From Streptomyces sp. NBC_00234 (GTDB lineage: Bacteria > Actinomycetota > Actinomycetes > Streptomycetales > Streptomycetaceae): DNA of 64,000 nt. The stretch covers positions 7,130,001 to 7,194,000 of the forward strand of contig NZ_CP108101.1 of NCBI RefSeq assembly GCF_036195325.1. The letters are read 5' to 3'. The notes under the pieces were generated by a model that worked only from the letters and a program-made list of their open reading frames with translations, searched no databases and had not been told where the DNA came from. Every line of letters starts with the position of its first letter. Positions within the stretch are counted from its first letter, which is position 1. Position numbers and translations under genes: made by a program. This document shows, in pieces, positions 49,518 through 56,490 of the stretch.

Positions 49518-50891
49518 GTGTCCGCTCACCCACAGACCGGCCGGGCGCCGGCCGGTGCGTCGCAGGGAAAGCCCCGGAAGGCCGCGTTCGCCGCCTGGAT
49601 CGGCAGCGCGCTGGAGTACTACGACTTCTTCATCTACGGCAGCGCCGCCGCCCTGGTCTTCCCGAAGGTCTTCTTCGACCCGGACGACCCGGCCACCGCC
49701 ACCCTGATCTCCCTCGCGACCTTCGGTGTCGCCTACGCGGCCCGCCCCCTCGGGGCGCTGGTCCTCGGCCACTTCGGGGACCGGCTCGGCCGCCGCAAGA
49801 TCATGGTCTGGACGCTGGTCCTCATGGGCCTCTCCACGTTCCTCATCGGCTGTCTGCCCACATATGCGCAGGCCGGCACCATCGCGCCGGTGCTGCTCGT
49901 GCTGATGCGGGTGTTCCAGGGGCTGTCCGCCGCCGGTGAGCAGGCCAGCGCCAACGCGATGACGCTGGAGCACGCGCCCGAACACCGGCGCGGCTACTAC
50001 ACGAGCTTCACCCTCAACGGCACCCAGGCCGGCCAGATCCTCGCCACGCTCGTCTTCATCCCGGTCGCCGCGCTCCCGGACGAGCAGCTGTACACCTGGG
50101 GCTGGCGCATCCCGTTCCTGTTGAGCGCCGTCGTGGCAGTCGCGGGCTTCGTCATCCGCCGCACGCTCGAGGAGACTCCGGTCTTCCAGCAGGCGGCGAC
50201 CGGTGAGGGCGTCGCCAAGATGCCCCTCGCCGAACTCTTCAGGGACCACTGGGCGGATGTCGTGCGCGTGGTCGCGGCGGCGCTGATCGCGACTGTCAGC
50301 ACGATCTTCTCCGTCTGGGCCCTGAGTTACGCCACGAGCGACGCCGTCGGTATCGAAAAGACGGACATGCTCTGGGTCAACGGCTCGGCCAACGCCGTCG
50401 CCCTGCTGGCGATCCCGCTGTGGGCCAGGCTCTCGGACCGGATCGGCCGCAAGCCGGTGTTCCTGGCCGGAGCCCTCGGCAGCGCGGGCATGGTCTTCGT
50501 CTACCTCTGGGCGATCTCCACCGGCAGCTACCCCCTGATCTTCGCTGCCGGACTGCTGTTCTTCGGAGTCGTCTACAGCGCGGCCAACGGCATCTGGCCC
50601 TCGTTCTACGGCGAGATGTTCCCGGCCAGGGTCCGGCTCTCCGGGATGGCCGTCGGGACCCAGATCGGCTTCGCCGTCGCCGGATTCGCGGTGACCTTCG
50701 CGGCGCAGATCGCGGGCCCCGACGGCGACAACTGGCTCGGCGTCGCCGTCTTCACGGCCGTGATCTCCGTGATCTGCGCGATCGCCGTGGCCACCGGCCG
50801 GGAGACGCACCGCGTCCCCACGGCCGAACTCGGCCTGCGGGAGCGGGGCGCCTCCTCGCCGTCGCAGGTGCGGGAGTCCGCCACCCTCTGA
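49518..50891 (+). CDS. MHS-family MFS transporter (shikimate/quinate/protocatechuate type)
   Basis: The 457-residue permease has 12 predicted helices and the metabolite:H+ symporter signature (GSALEYYDFFIYGSAAALVFPK; HFGDRLGRRKIMVWTLVLMG). ShiA, PcaT and related proton symporters import aromatic and hydroaromatic acids. GTG 49518 is preceded by AGGAG at the right distance. Location between the pca operon and the quinate/shikimate catabolic genes suggests that it imports quinate, shikimate or protocatechuate, but which one is not decidable from sequence. Confidence 0.88.
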   Translation: MSAHPQTGRAPAGASQGKPRKAAFAAWIGSALEYYDFFIYGSAAALVFPKVFFDPDDPATATLISLATFGVAYAARPLGALVLGHFGDRLGRRKIMVWTLVLMGLSTFLIGCLPTYAQAGTIAPVLLVLMRVFQGLSAAGEQASANAMTLEHAPEHRRGYYTSFTLNGTQAGQILATLVFIPVAALPDEQLYTWGWRIPFLLSAVVAVAGFVIRRTLEETPVFQQAATGEGVAKMPLAELFRDHWADVVRVVAAALIATVSTIFSVWALSYATSDAVGIEKTDMLWVNGSANAVALLAIPLWARLSDRIGRKPVFLAGALGSAGMVFVYLWAISTGSYPLIFAAGLLFFGVVYSAANGIWPSFYGEMFPARVRLSGMAVGTQIGFAVAGFAVTFAAQIAGPDGDNWLGVAVFTAVISVICAIAVATGRETHRVPTAELGLRERGASSPSQVRESATL

Positions 50892-50920
50892 CCGGGGCGG
50901 ACCCGGCCGTACGAAGCCGG

Positions 50921-50951
50921 AGGGCCCCCGGCGGTCTTCCCCGGGGGCCCT
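50921..50951 (+). terminator. hairpin terminator after transporter gene
   Basis: AGGGCCCCCGG and CCGGGGGCCCT form a perfect 11-bp stem with a 9-base loop 30 bases after the transporter stop. Confidence 0.6.
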
Positions 50952-50968
50952 GCCGGCGATTTAATGAG

Positions 50969-50980
50969 CTAACCAGTTAG
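50969..50980. promoter_or_regulatory. palindrome upstream of aroQ
   Basis: CTAAC-CA-GTTAG is a perfect 5-bp inverted repeat in an AT-rich spot 15 bases upstream of the aroQ start. It is a likely repressor site near the promoter of the aroQ-aroE-qsuB operon. Confidence 0.5.
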
Positions 50981-50994
50981 TACATAGGAGTGTC

Positions 50995-51480
50995 ATGCCG
51001 CATCCGGCCGCTGCCGCGCACGAGAAGCCCGTGCTCGTCCTCAACGGACCCAACCTCGACCTGCTCGGACTGCGCGAGCCCACGGTCTACGGCACCGACA
51101 CACTCGCCGGCATCGAGAAGCTCTGCCACGACACCGCCGCCGGACTGGGGCTGAGCGTCGACTTCCGGCAGAGCAACCACGAGGGCGTCCTCATCGACGC
51201 GGTGCACGAAGCGCGTACCGCACACCGGGGCATCGTCATCAACCCCGCCGGATACACCCACACCTCGGTGGCCCTCCGGGACGCCCTGGCCGCGGCCGAA
51301 CTGCCCGTGATCGAGGTGCATCTGACGAACATTCACCGCCGTGAACCGTTCCGCCACCACTCCTACGTCTCCGGTGTCGCCGATGCCGTCCTCTGCGGGA
51401 CCGGCGCCCACGGATACGCCCTCGCCCTGACCCACCTCGACCGGCTGACGCACCCCGCACACCCCAGGAGCCCCCGATGA
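50995..51480 (+). CDS. aroQ: type II 3-dehydroquinate dehydratase (catabolic copy)
   Basis: The 161-residue enzyme interconverts 3-dehydroquinate and 3-dehydroshikimate. Features: VLNGPNLDLLGLREPTVYG (active-site Tyr), the flexible-lid Arg, QSNHEGVLID, NPAGYTHTSVALRDAL and EVHLTNIHRREPFRHHS. AGGAG lies 4 bases before ATG 50995. It overlaps aroE by 4 bases. Being in the catabolic cluster, it probably works in quinate breakdown rather than aromatic amino acid synthesis. Confidence 0.94.
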   Translation: MPHPAAAAHEKPVLVLNGPNLDLLGLREPTVYGTDTLAGIEKLCHDTAAGLGLSVDFRQSNHEGVLIDAVHEARTAHRGIVINPAGYTHTSVALRDALAAAELPVIEVHLTNIHRREPFRHHSYVSGVADAVLCGTGAHGYALALTHLDRLTHPAHPRSPR

Positions 51481-52337
51481 CCTCGTACCTCACCGGCCTG
51501 ATCGGCTCCGGCATCGGTCCCTCGCTCAGCCCTGCGCTCCACGAACACGAGGCGGACCGGCACGGCGTACGCCTCGTCTACCGCACCCTCGACATCGAGG
51601 TGCTCGGCGTCGCGCCCGAAGCCGTCGGAGACCTGGTGCACGCTGCCCGGCGCCTCGGCTTCGACGGACTGAACATCACCCACCCCTGCAAGCAACTGGT
51701 CATCCCGCACCTGGACGAGCTGGCACCCGAGGCCGCCGAACTCGGCGCCGTCAACACCGTCGTCTTCCGCGACGGGCGCGCCATCGGTCACAACACCGAC
51801 GTCACGGGCTTCGCCCAGTCCTTCGCCCGCGGCCTGCCCGACGCACCCACCGGGGACGTCGTCCAGCTCGGCGCGGGAGGGGCGGGCGCCGCCGTCGCAC
51901 ACGCCCTGCTCAACCTCGGCGTCGACCGGCTCACCCTGCTCGACACCGACCCGGCACGCGCCGCCGCCCTCGCCGAAGCGCTGGCCGGGCGCTTCGGCCC
52001 CGGCCGCGCCCTGTCCGCGGCGGCGGACGAGGTCGCCGACCGTCTCGCCGACGCGGACGGACTGGTCCACGCGACCCCCACCGGCATGTCGGCGCACCCC
52101 GGCCTGCCCCTGCCCGCGGCACTGCTCCGGCCCGGACTGTGGGTGGCCGAGGTCGTCTACCGGCCACTGGAGACCGAACTGTTCGACGCGGCCCGCGCCG
52201 CGGGCTGCCGCACCCTCGACGGCGGCGGCATGGCCGTCTTCCAGGCCGCCGACGCCTTCCGTCTCTTCACCGGGCTCGAACCCCACACCGAGCGGATGCT
52301 CGCCGACTTCGCCGACCTGGCCGCCACCCCGGCCTGA
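51477..52337 (+). CDS. aroE: shikimate/quinate dehydrogenase (AroE family)
   Basis: The 286-residue oxidoreductase converts shikimate and/or quinate to the 3-dehydro compounds with NAD(P). It has IGPSLSPALHEHEADRHG, the catalytic Lys-Asp pair (ITHPCKQL, HNTDVTG) and the Rossmann loop QLGAGGAGAAVAHALL. Arginine residues of an NADP-clamp are not obvious after the second strand (LLDTDPARA), and an Asp there favours NAD, as in catabolic quinate dehydrogenases; this is inference. Coupled by overlap to aroQ. Confidence 0.88.
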   Translation: MTSYLTGLIGSGIGPSLSPALHEHEADRHGVRLVYRTLDIEVLGVAPEAVGDLVHAARRLGFDGLNITHPCKQLVIPHLDELAPEAAELGAVNTVVFRDGRAIGHNTDVTGFAQSFARGLPDAPTGDVVQLGAGGAGAAVAHALLNLGVDRLTLLDTDPARAAALAEALAGRFGPGRALSAAADEVADRLADADGLVHATPTGMSAHPGLPLPAALLRPGLWVAEVVYRPLETELFDAARAAGCRTLDGGGMAVFQAADAFRLFTGLEPHTERMLADFADLAATPA

Positions 52338-52349
52338 GAAGAGGACCCC

Positions 52350-54143
52350 ATGCGCACGTCCATCGCCACGGTCTCGCTCAGCGGGCCGCTCTCCGAGAAG
52401 CTCACCGCCGTCGCCGCCGCCGGATTCGACGGCGTGGAGATCTTCGAGAACGATCTGCTGGCCGGCCCGCTGAGCCCCGAGGAGGTACGGCTCCGCTGCG
52501 CCGACCTGGGTCTGAGCATCGACCTCTACCAGCCGTTCCGTGATTTCGAGGCCGTCCCCGAACGGCTCGCCGACGGACTGCGGCGCGCGGAACGCAAGTT
52601 CGACGTCATGGAGCGGCTCGGTGCCGATCTCCTCCTCGTCTGTTCCAGCGTCGCGGCCGATGCGGTGGACGACGACGAGCTCGCCGCCGCGCACCTGCGT
52701 CTGCTCGCCGAACGGGCCGAGCGACGCGGCATCCGGATCGCCTACGAGGCACTGGCCTGGGGCCGGAACGTCAGCACGTACGACCACGCGTGGCGCATCG
52801 TCGAACGCGCCGACCACCCGGCGCTCGGTACCTGCCTGGACAGCTTCCACATCCTCTCCCGGGGCTCCGACGTCAAGGGCATCGCGGACATCCCGGGGGA
52901 GAAGATCTTCTTCCTCCAGCTCGCGGACGCACCCCTGATGGCGATGGACGTCCTCCAGTGGAGCCGCCACTACCGCTGCTTCCCCGGACAGGGCGGCTTC
53001 GACGTCGCGGGACTGGTGGCGGCTGCCGTCGGCGCCGGCTACGCGGGGCCGCTGTCCCTCGAAGTGTTCAACGACGTCTTCCGGCAGGCCGGGGCGGCGT
53101 CGACCGCTGTCGACGCCCTGCGCTCGCTGCTCCTGCTGGAGGAGTCGGCGGCCCTGTCCACGCCGCCCGCTCCGGCCGTCCCGTCCGGCTTCGCCTTCGC
53201 CGAACTGGCCGCCGCCGACACGGAACCGCTGCGCGGCGTACTGGCGGCGCTCGGCTTCGGCCGCACCGGACGGCACACGTCCAAGCCGGTCGAACTGTGG
53301 GAGCAGGGCGAGGCCCGGATCCTGCTGAACACGGGGGCGGGCGACCGGCGCACGGGTCCCGAGCTGACCGCCGTCGGCGTGGAATCCCCCGACCCGGACC
53401 GGGCCGCGCGGCGGGCCGAGGCGATGCTCGCCCCCGTCGTGCCGCGCCGCCGGGCCGAGGGCGACGCACCGCTGGACGCCGTCGCCGCGCCCGACGGCAC
53501 GGAGCTCTTCTTCTGCCGCACCGGCCGGAGCGACCATCCCAGCTGGACCGGGGACTTCACCGGCGTACCGCAGTCCGGGTCCGCCGAGCCGGCGGGCATC
53601 CGCAGGATCGACCACATCGCGCTGACCCAGCCCTGGCACCAGTTCGACGAGGCGTCGCTGTTCTACCGGGGGGTCCTCGGCCTGGAGGGCGACGACAGCC
53701 TCGACCTGGCCGATCCGTACGGGCTGCGCCGCAGCCGCGCCGTCGCCACCGCCGACGGCGCGGTACGCATCGCCCTCAACGTCGCCCCGGCACCGGGCGG
53801 GAACGACACCCGCCTCCAGCACATCGCGCTGGCGACGGACGACATCGTCGCCACCGCCCGCCGGATACGGGAGCGGGGCGCGGGGCTGCTGCCGATCCCG
53901 GCGAACTACTACGACGACCTGGACGCCCGCTACGCCCTCGATCCGCAGCTCCTTGCCACGCTCGCCGCGTGCGGAATCCTCTACGACCGGGACGGCGAAG
54001 GGGAGTTCTTCCACTGCTACACCGCGACGGTCGGGCGGGTCTTCTTCGAACTGGTGCAACGCGTCGGCGGATACCGGGGATACGGCGCGCAGAACGCCGC
54101 CGTACGCCTGGCCGCCCAGCACACCCAGCTGCACGGCGTGTGA
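52350..54143 (+). CDS. qsuB: QsuB-like 3-dehydroshikimate dehydratase with C-terminal HPPD-like domain
   Basis: The 597-residue protein has an N-terminal AP-endonuclease-2 TIM-barrel domain (residues 1-270; EIFENDLL, YEALAWGRN, CLDSFHI, ELQLAD-like FLQLADAP), the class of 3-dehydroshikimate dehydratase that yields protocatechuate, and a C-terminal VOC domain (from about 280) like 4-hydroxyphenylpyruvate dioxygenase. The HPPD-type metal set is present: His in RIDHIALTQ, His in QHIALATDD and Glu in FFELVQRVGG. It resembles corynebacterial QsuB. It provides the link between the shikimate genes and the pca operon. ATG 52350 is preceded by AGAGGAC. Confidence 0.9.
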   Translation: MRTSIATVSLSGPLSEKLTAVAAAGFDGVEIFENDLLAGPLSPEEVRLRCADLGLSIDLYQPFRDFEAVPERLADGLRRAERKFDVMERLGADLLLVCSSVAADAVDDDELAAAHLRLLAERAERRGIRIAYEALAWGRNVSTYDHAWRIVERADHPALGTCLDSFHILSRGSDVKGIADIPGEKIFFLQLADAPLMAMDVLQWSRHYRCFPGQGGFDVAGLVAAAVGAGYAGPLSLEVFNDVFRQAGAASTAVDALRSLLLLEESAALSTPPAPAVPSGFAFAELAAADTEPLRGVLAALGFGRTGRHTSKPVELWEQGEARILLNTGAGDRRTGPELTAVGVESPDPDRAARRAEAMLAPVVPRRRAEGDAPLDAVAAPDGTELFFCRTGRSDHPSWTGDFTGVPQSGSAEPAGIRRIDHIALTQPWHQFDEASLFYRGVLGLEGDDSLDLADPYGLRRSRAVATADGAVRIALNVAPAPGGNDTRLQHIALATDDIVATARRIRERGAGLLPIPANYYDDLDARYALDPQLLATLAACGILYDRDGEGEFFHCYTATVGRVFFELVQRVGGYRGYGAQNAAVRLAAQHTQLHGV

Positions 54144-54203
54144 CCTCCCGGGCCCCGGCCTGCCAGGAAGGGCCGGGGCGGGCGCGCGCGACGGGGCCGC
54201 GGC

Positions 54204-54274
54204 CAGGGCCTTTCGTTTGGATCAGGCCGGATCAGGGCACGCGAGCCCGGCATGATCCAAACGGGAGGCCCTAG
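54204..54274. repeat. nested palindromic repeat element, short copy
   Basis: A 71-bp element (AGGGCCTTTCGTTTGG to CCAAACGGGAGGCCCTAG) that is the reverse complement of the outer parts of the element at 37551-37716, lacking its 90-100-bp inner section. It sits directly against the TetR operator at 54274. Confidence 0.75.
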
Positions 54275-54295
54275 ACTGACCGGCGCCGGTCAGTC
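54274..54295. promoter_or_regulatory. 22-bp perfect palindrome, TetR operator candidate
   Basis: GACTGACCGGC/GCCGGTCAGTC is a perfect 22-bp palindrome ending 16 bases before the start of the TetR gene, the position expected for an autoregulatory operator. It could also lie downstream of the qsuB-like gene end (54143) in a shared control region. Confidence 0.8.
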
Positions 54296-54311
54296 CGCCT
54301 TGAGGAGCCGC

Positions 54312-54971
54312 ATGCCCGCCGCAGTCCCCCCGCCGTCCCAGCCGGTCAAGCGCACCCGGGACGCGGCCCGGACACGGGTCGAGATCCTCGACGTGGCCAC
54401 GGAGGAGTTCGCCCGGCAGGGCTTCGCGGGGGCGCGGGTGGACGAGATCGCCGCGCGGATGCGGACCACCAAGCGGATGATCTACTACTACTTCGGCAGC
54501 AAGGAGCAGCTCTTCACCGCCGTACTGGAGCGGGCCTACACGGTCATCCGGCACGAGGAGCAGCAGCTCGATGTCGAGCACCTCGACCCGGTCTCGGCGA
54601 TCCGGCGGCTGGCGGAGCTCACCTTCGACCACCACGAGGCCCATCCGGACTTCATCCGGCTGGTCAGCATCGAGAACATCCACGAGGCCGAGCACATCGC
54701 GGCCTCCCCGAGCCTGAGCTCCCTCAGCTCGCCCGCGATCGACGTCATCGGCCGCATCCTCGAAGCCGGGCGCGAGCAGGGCATCTTCACGGCCGACGTG
54801 GACGCCGTCGACCTGCACGCGATGATCAGCTCGTTCTGTTTCTTCCGGATCTCGAACCGGCACACCTTCAGGACGCTGTTCGGCCGCGACCTCACCGAGG
54901 CGGCGAACCGCGCGCACTACCGGACCATGCTCGGCGACATGGTCATCTCGTACCTCACCTCGGCCCGGTAG
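54312..54971 (+). CDS. TetR/AcrR-family regulator, probable regulator of the quinate/shikimate cluster
   Basis: The 219-residue regulator has an N-terminal HTH (ARTRVEILDVATEEFARQGFAGARVDEIAARM, RTTKRMIYYYFGSKEQLF) and a TetR_C-type sensing domain with a distinctive DFIRLVSIENIHEAEHI stretch. ATG 54312 has GAGGAG upstream; the frame is open to 54252 but no other start fits. It lies at the end of the quinate/shikimate gene block and behind its own palindrome, so it is the best local candidate to control that block. A hydroaromatic acid ligand is inference. Confidence 0.85.
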   Translation: MPAAVPPPSQPVKRTRDAARTRVEILDVATEEFARQGFAGARVDEIAARMRTTKRMIYYYFGSKEQLFTAVLERAYTVIRHEEQQLDVEHLDPVSAIRRLAELTFDHHEAHPDFIRLVSIENIHEAEHIAASPSLSSLSSPAIDVIGRILEAGREQGIFTADVDAVDLHAMISSFCFFRISNRHTFRTLFGRDLTEAANRAHYRTMLGDMVISYLTSAR

Positions 54972-54984
54972 TCCGCCCCGGCCG

Positions 54985-55821
54985 TCAGACGCCCGCGAGC
55001 ACGCCCAGCAGTCTCGCCACCTCGGACTCCACGGCCTTGCGGGCCGGGCCGAGGTACTTACGCGGGTCGGCGACCTCCGGTGCCGCGGCCAGCTGTTCGC
55101 GTACGGTCCGGGTGAAGATCTTGTTCAGGTGGGTGGATATGTTCACCTTCGTCATCCCCGAGGTCACCGCCTTCGCGAGGTCCGTGTCGCCGACGCCGGA
55201 CGACCCGTGCAGGACCAGCGGAACACCGACGGCCGCCCGGAGTCGCTCGATGAGCGCGAAATCGAGCACGGCGTCGCGGGTGAGCATGGCGTGCGAACTT
55301 CCCACCGCGACGGCGAGGGCGTCGACGGCCGTCGCGGCCACGAAGGCGCGGGCCTCGTCGGGGTCGGTGCGTACCCCGGGGGCGTGGGCGCCGTCCTTGC
55401 CGCCGACCTCGCCCAGCTCGGCCTCGACCCACACGTGCGCGCGGTGGCAGTGGTCCGTGATCGCCCGGGTGGCGGCGAGGTTCTGCTCGTACGGGAGCTT
55501 GGAGGCGTCGAACATGACGGAGGTGAAGCCGAGTTCGACGGCCTCGTGGACCAGCTCGGTCGATTCCGCGTGGTCGAGGTGCACCGCCACGGGAACGCTC
55601 GCACCCCTGGCGAGCGCGAGGGACGCGAGGCCGATCGGGGCGAGGGAGCCGTGGTAGCGGGCGGTGTTCTCGCTGATCTGGAGGACGACGGGAAGGCCGG
55701 CCTGCTCGGCTCCGGCGACGATGGCCTCGGCGTGCTCGATCTGGACGACGTTGAAGGCGCCGACACCTGACCGCCGGGTGTATGCGGAGCCGGTGATCGC
55801 GTCGGTCGGGCTGAGGGGCAC
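54985..55821 (-). CDS. class II fructose-bisphosphate / tagatose-bisphosphate aldolase family protein
   Basis: The 278-residue zinc-dependent aldolase of the FbaA/GatY/KbaY family shows AFNVVQIEHAEAIVAGAEQAG, the Zn-ligand HLDHAE, ELGEVGG, and the active-site blocks GSSHAM and GSSGVGDTDLAKAVTSGMTKVNISTHL. GTG 55821 is preceded by GGAGAAG. It cleaves or forms a ketose bisphosphate; the exact sugar is not fixed. Convergent with the TetR gene. The AraC remnant upstream suggests that its former regulator has been lost. Confidence 0.85.
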   Translation of the reverse strand: MPLSPTDAITGSAYTRRSGVGAFNVVQIEHAEAIVAGAEQAGLPVVLQISENTARYHGSLAPIGLASLALARGASVPVAVHLDHAESTELVHEAVELGFTSVMFDASKLPYEQNLAATRAITDHCHRAHVWVEAELGEVGGKDGAHAPGVRTDPDEARAFVAATAVDALAVAVGSSHAMLTRDAVLDFALIERLRAAVGVPLVLHGSSGVGDTDLAKAVTSGMTKVNISTHLNKIFTRTVREQLAAAPEVADPRKYLGPARKAVESEVARLLGVLAGV

Positions 55822-56000
55822 GGGTCTTCTCCACGGAAGCGGTGGGCGGAACTCTTCGTACGGGCCGGCCGCTGCTTCCGTGGTCCTGGACCGCCCGCGC
55901 GCACCCGGCGGCAAGGGTGCGCACCTGTCCGTCGGCCGGACCCCCTGCGGAGCCGCTGCCTGCTCAGTACGGTGTCGCACCGCTCCCTGGATGTCAATAA

Positions 56001-56038
56001 CTGCTCGATTGCAGCTACTTTCAATCAAGTCCGAGCAG
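56001..56038. promoter_or_regulatory. nested inverted repeats upstream of the aldolase gene
   Basis: CTGCTCG (56001-56007) pairs with CGAGCAG (56032-56038), and inside it GATTG (56007-56011) pairs with CAATC (56022-56026). The section is AT-rich compared with the surroundings and is 180 bases upstream of the aldolase start. It may be an operator; no protein candidate is adjacent. Confidence 0.4.
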
Positions 56039-56039
56039 G

Positions 56040-56170
56040 GTGCTTGCGGTCACGGGGTCGGAGTATGCCTTCGCCCATGCGTTCAAACGGGAGTTCGGCG
56101 CCGCCCCCGGGCAGTGCCGGCGACAGGGGCGCCGAGGCCGTCCGGGGCCGGCGGCCCCGCCACCGGCTGA
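56040..56170 (+). pseudogene. AraC-family regulator C-terminal HTH remnant
   Basis: Translation reads LAVTGSEYAFAHAFKREFGAAPGQCRRQ, which fits the second helix-turn-helix of AraC/XylS regulators (usual pattern VGY-SEYAFARAFKREFGxAPGRYR). The sensor domain and first HTH are missing and no valid start precedes it, so this is a relic. The remaining gap to 56490 holds the glucanase promoter region. Confidence 0.65.
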
Positions 56171-56240
56171 GCGGACCGCGGGAGTCCGCCCCAGGGGCGC
56201 GACCACGAGGCGCGTCGTGCCGGATCGTTGATCCATCTGC

Positions 56241-56271
56241 CGCGCAAGAAAATTACGTGATTGCGCAAGCC
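56241..56271. promoter_or_regulatory. candidate LacI operator upstream of the GH87 gene
   Basis: Within 31 bases CGCAAG occurs twice (in CGCGCAAG and TTGCGCAAGCC), with the palindrome TTGCGCAA at 56261-56268. The complement of the right element contains GGCTTGCGC, identical to a 9-mer in the operator next to the LacI gene (60813-60821). Confidence 0.5.
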
Positions 56272-56490
56272 TTCTGAAAGCGGCAGTTGGGGGGTAGTTG
56301 GCGCTGCACGGAGCCATTCGGCGGGCGCGGGCTGTGCGTTCGGAACGTAGACGGCATGGCAGTTCTCTGCAACTCTCTGATCGCTCAGCGCAAAAGATGA
56401 AGATCTTTGCTGGGCAGGCAGGTCCACCATCACACCGACAGAGCCGCGCCTCACCACCGTCAGGGAGGGGAGGCCGAAGATCGGGGACAG

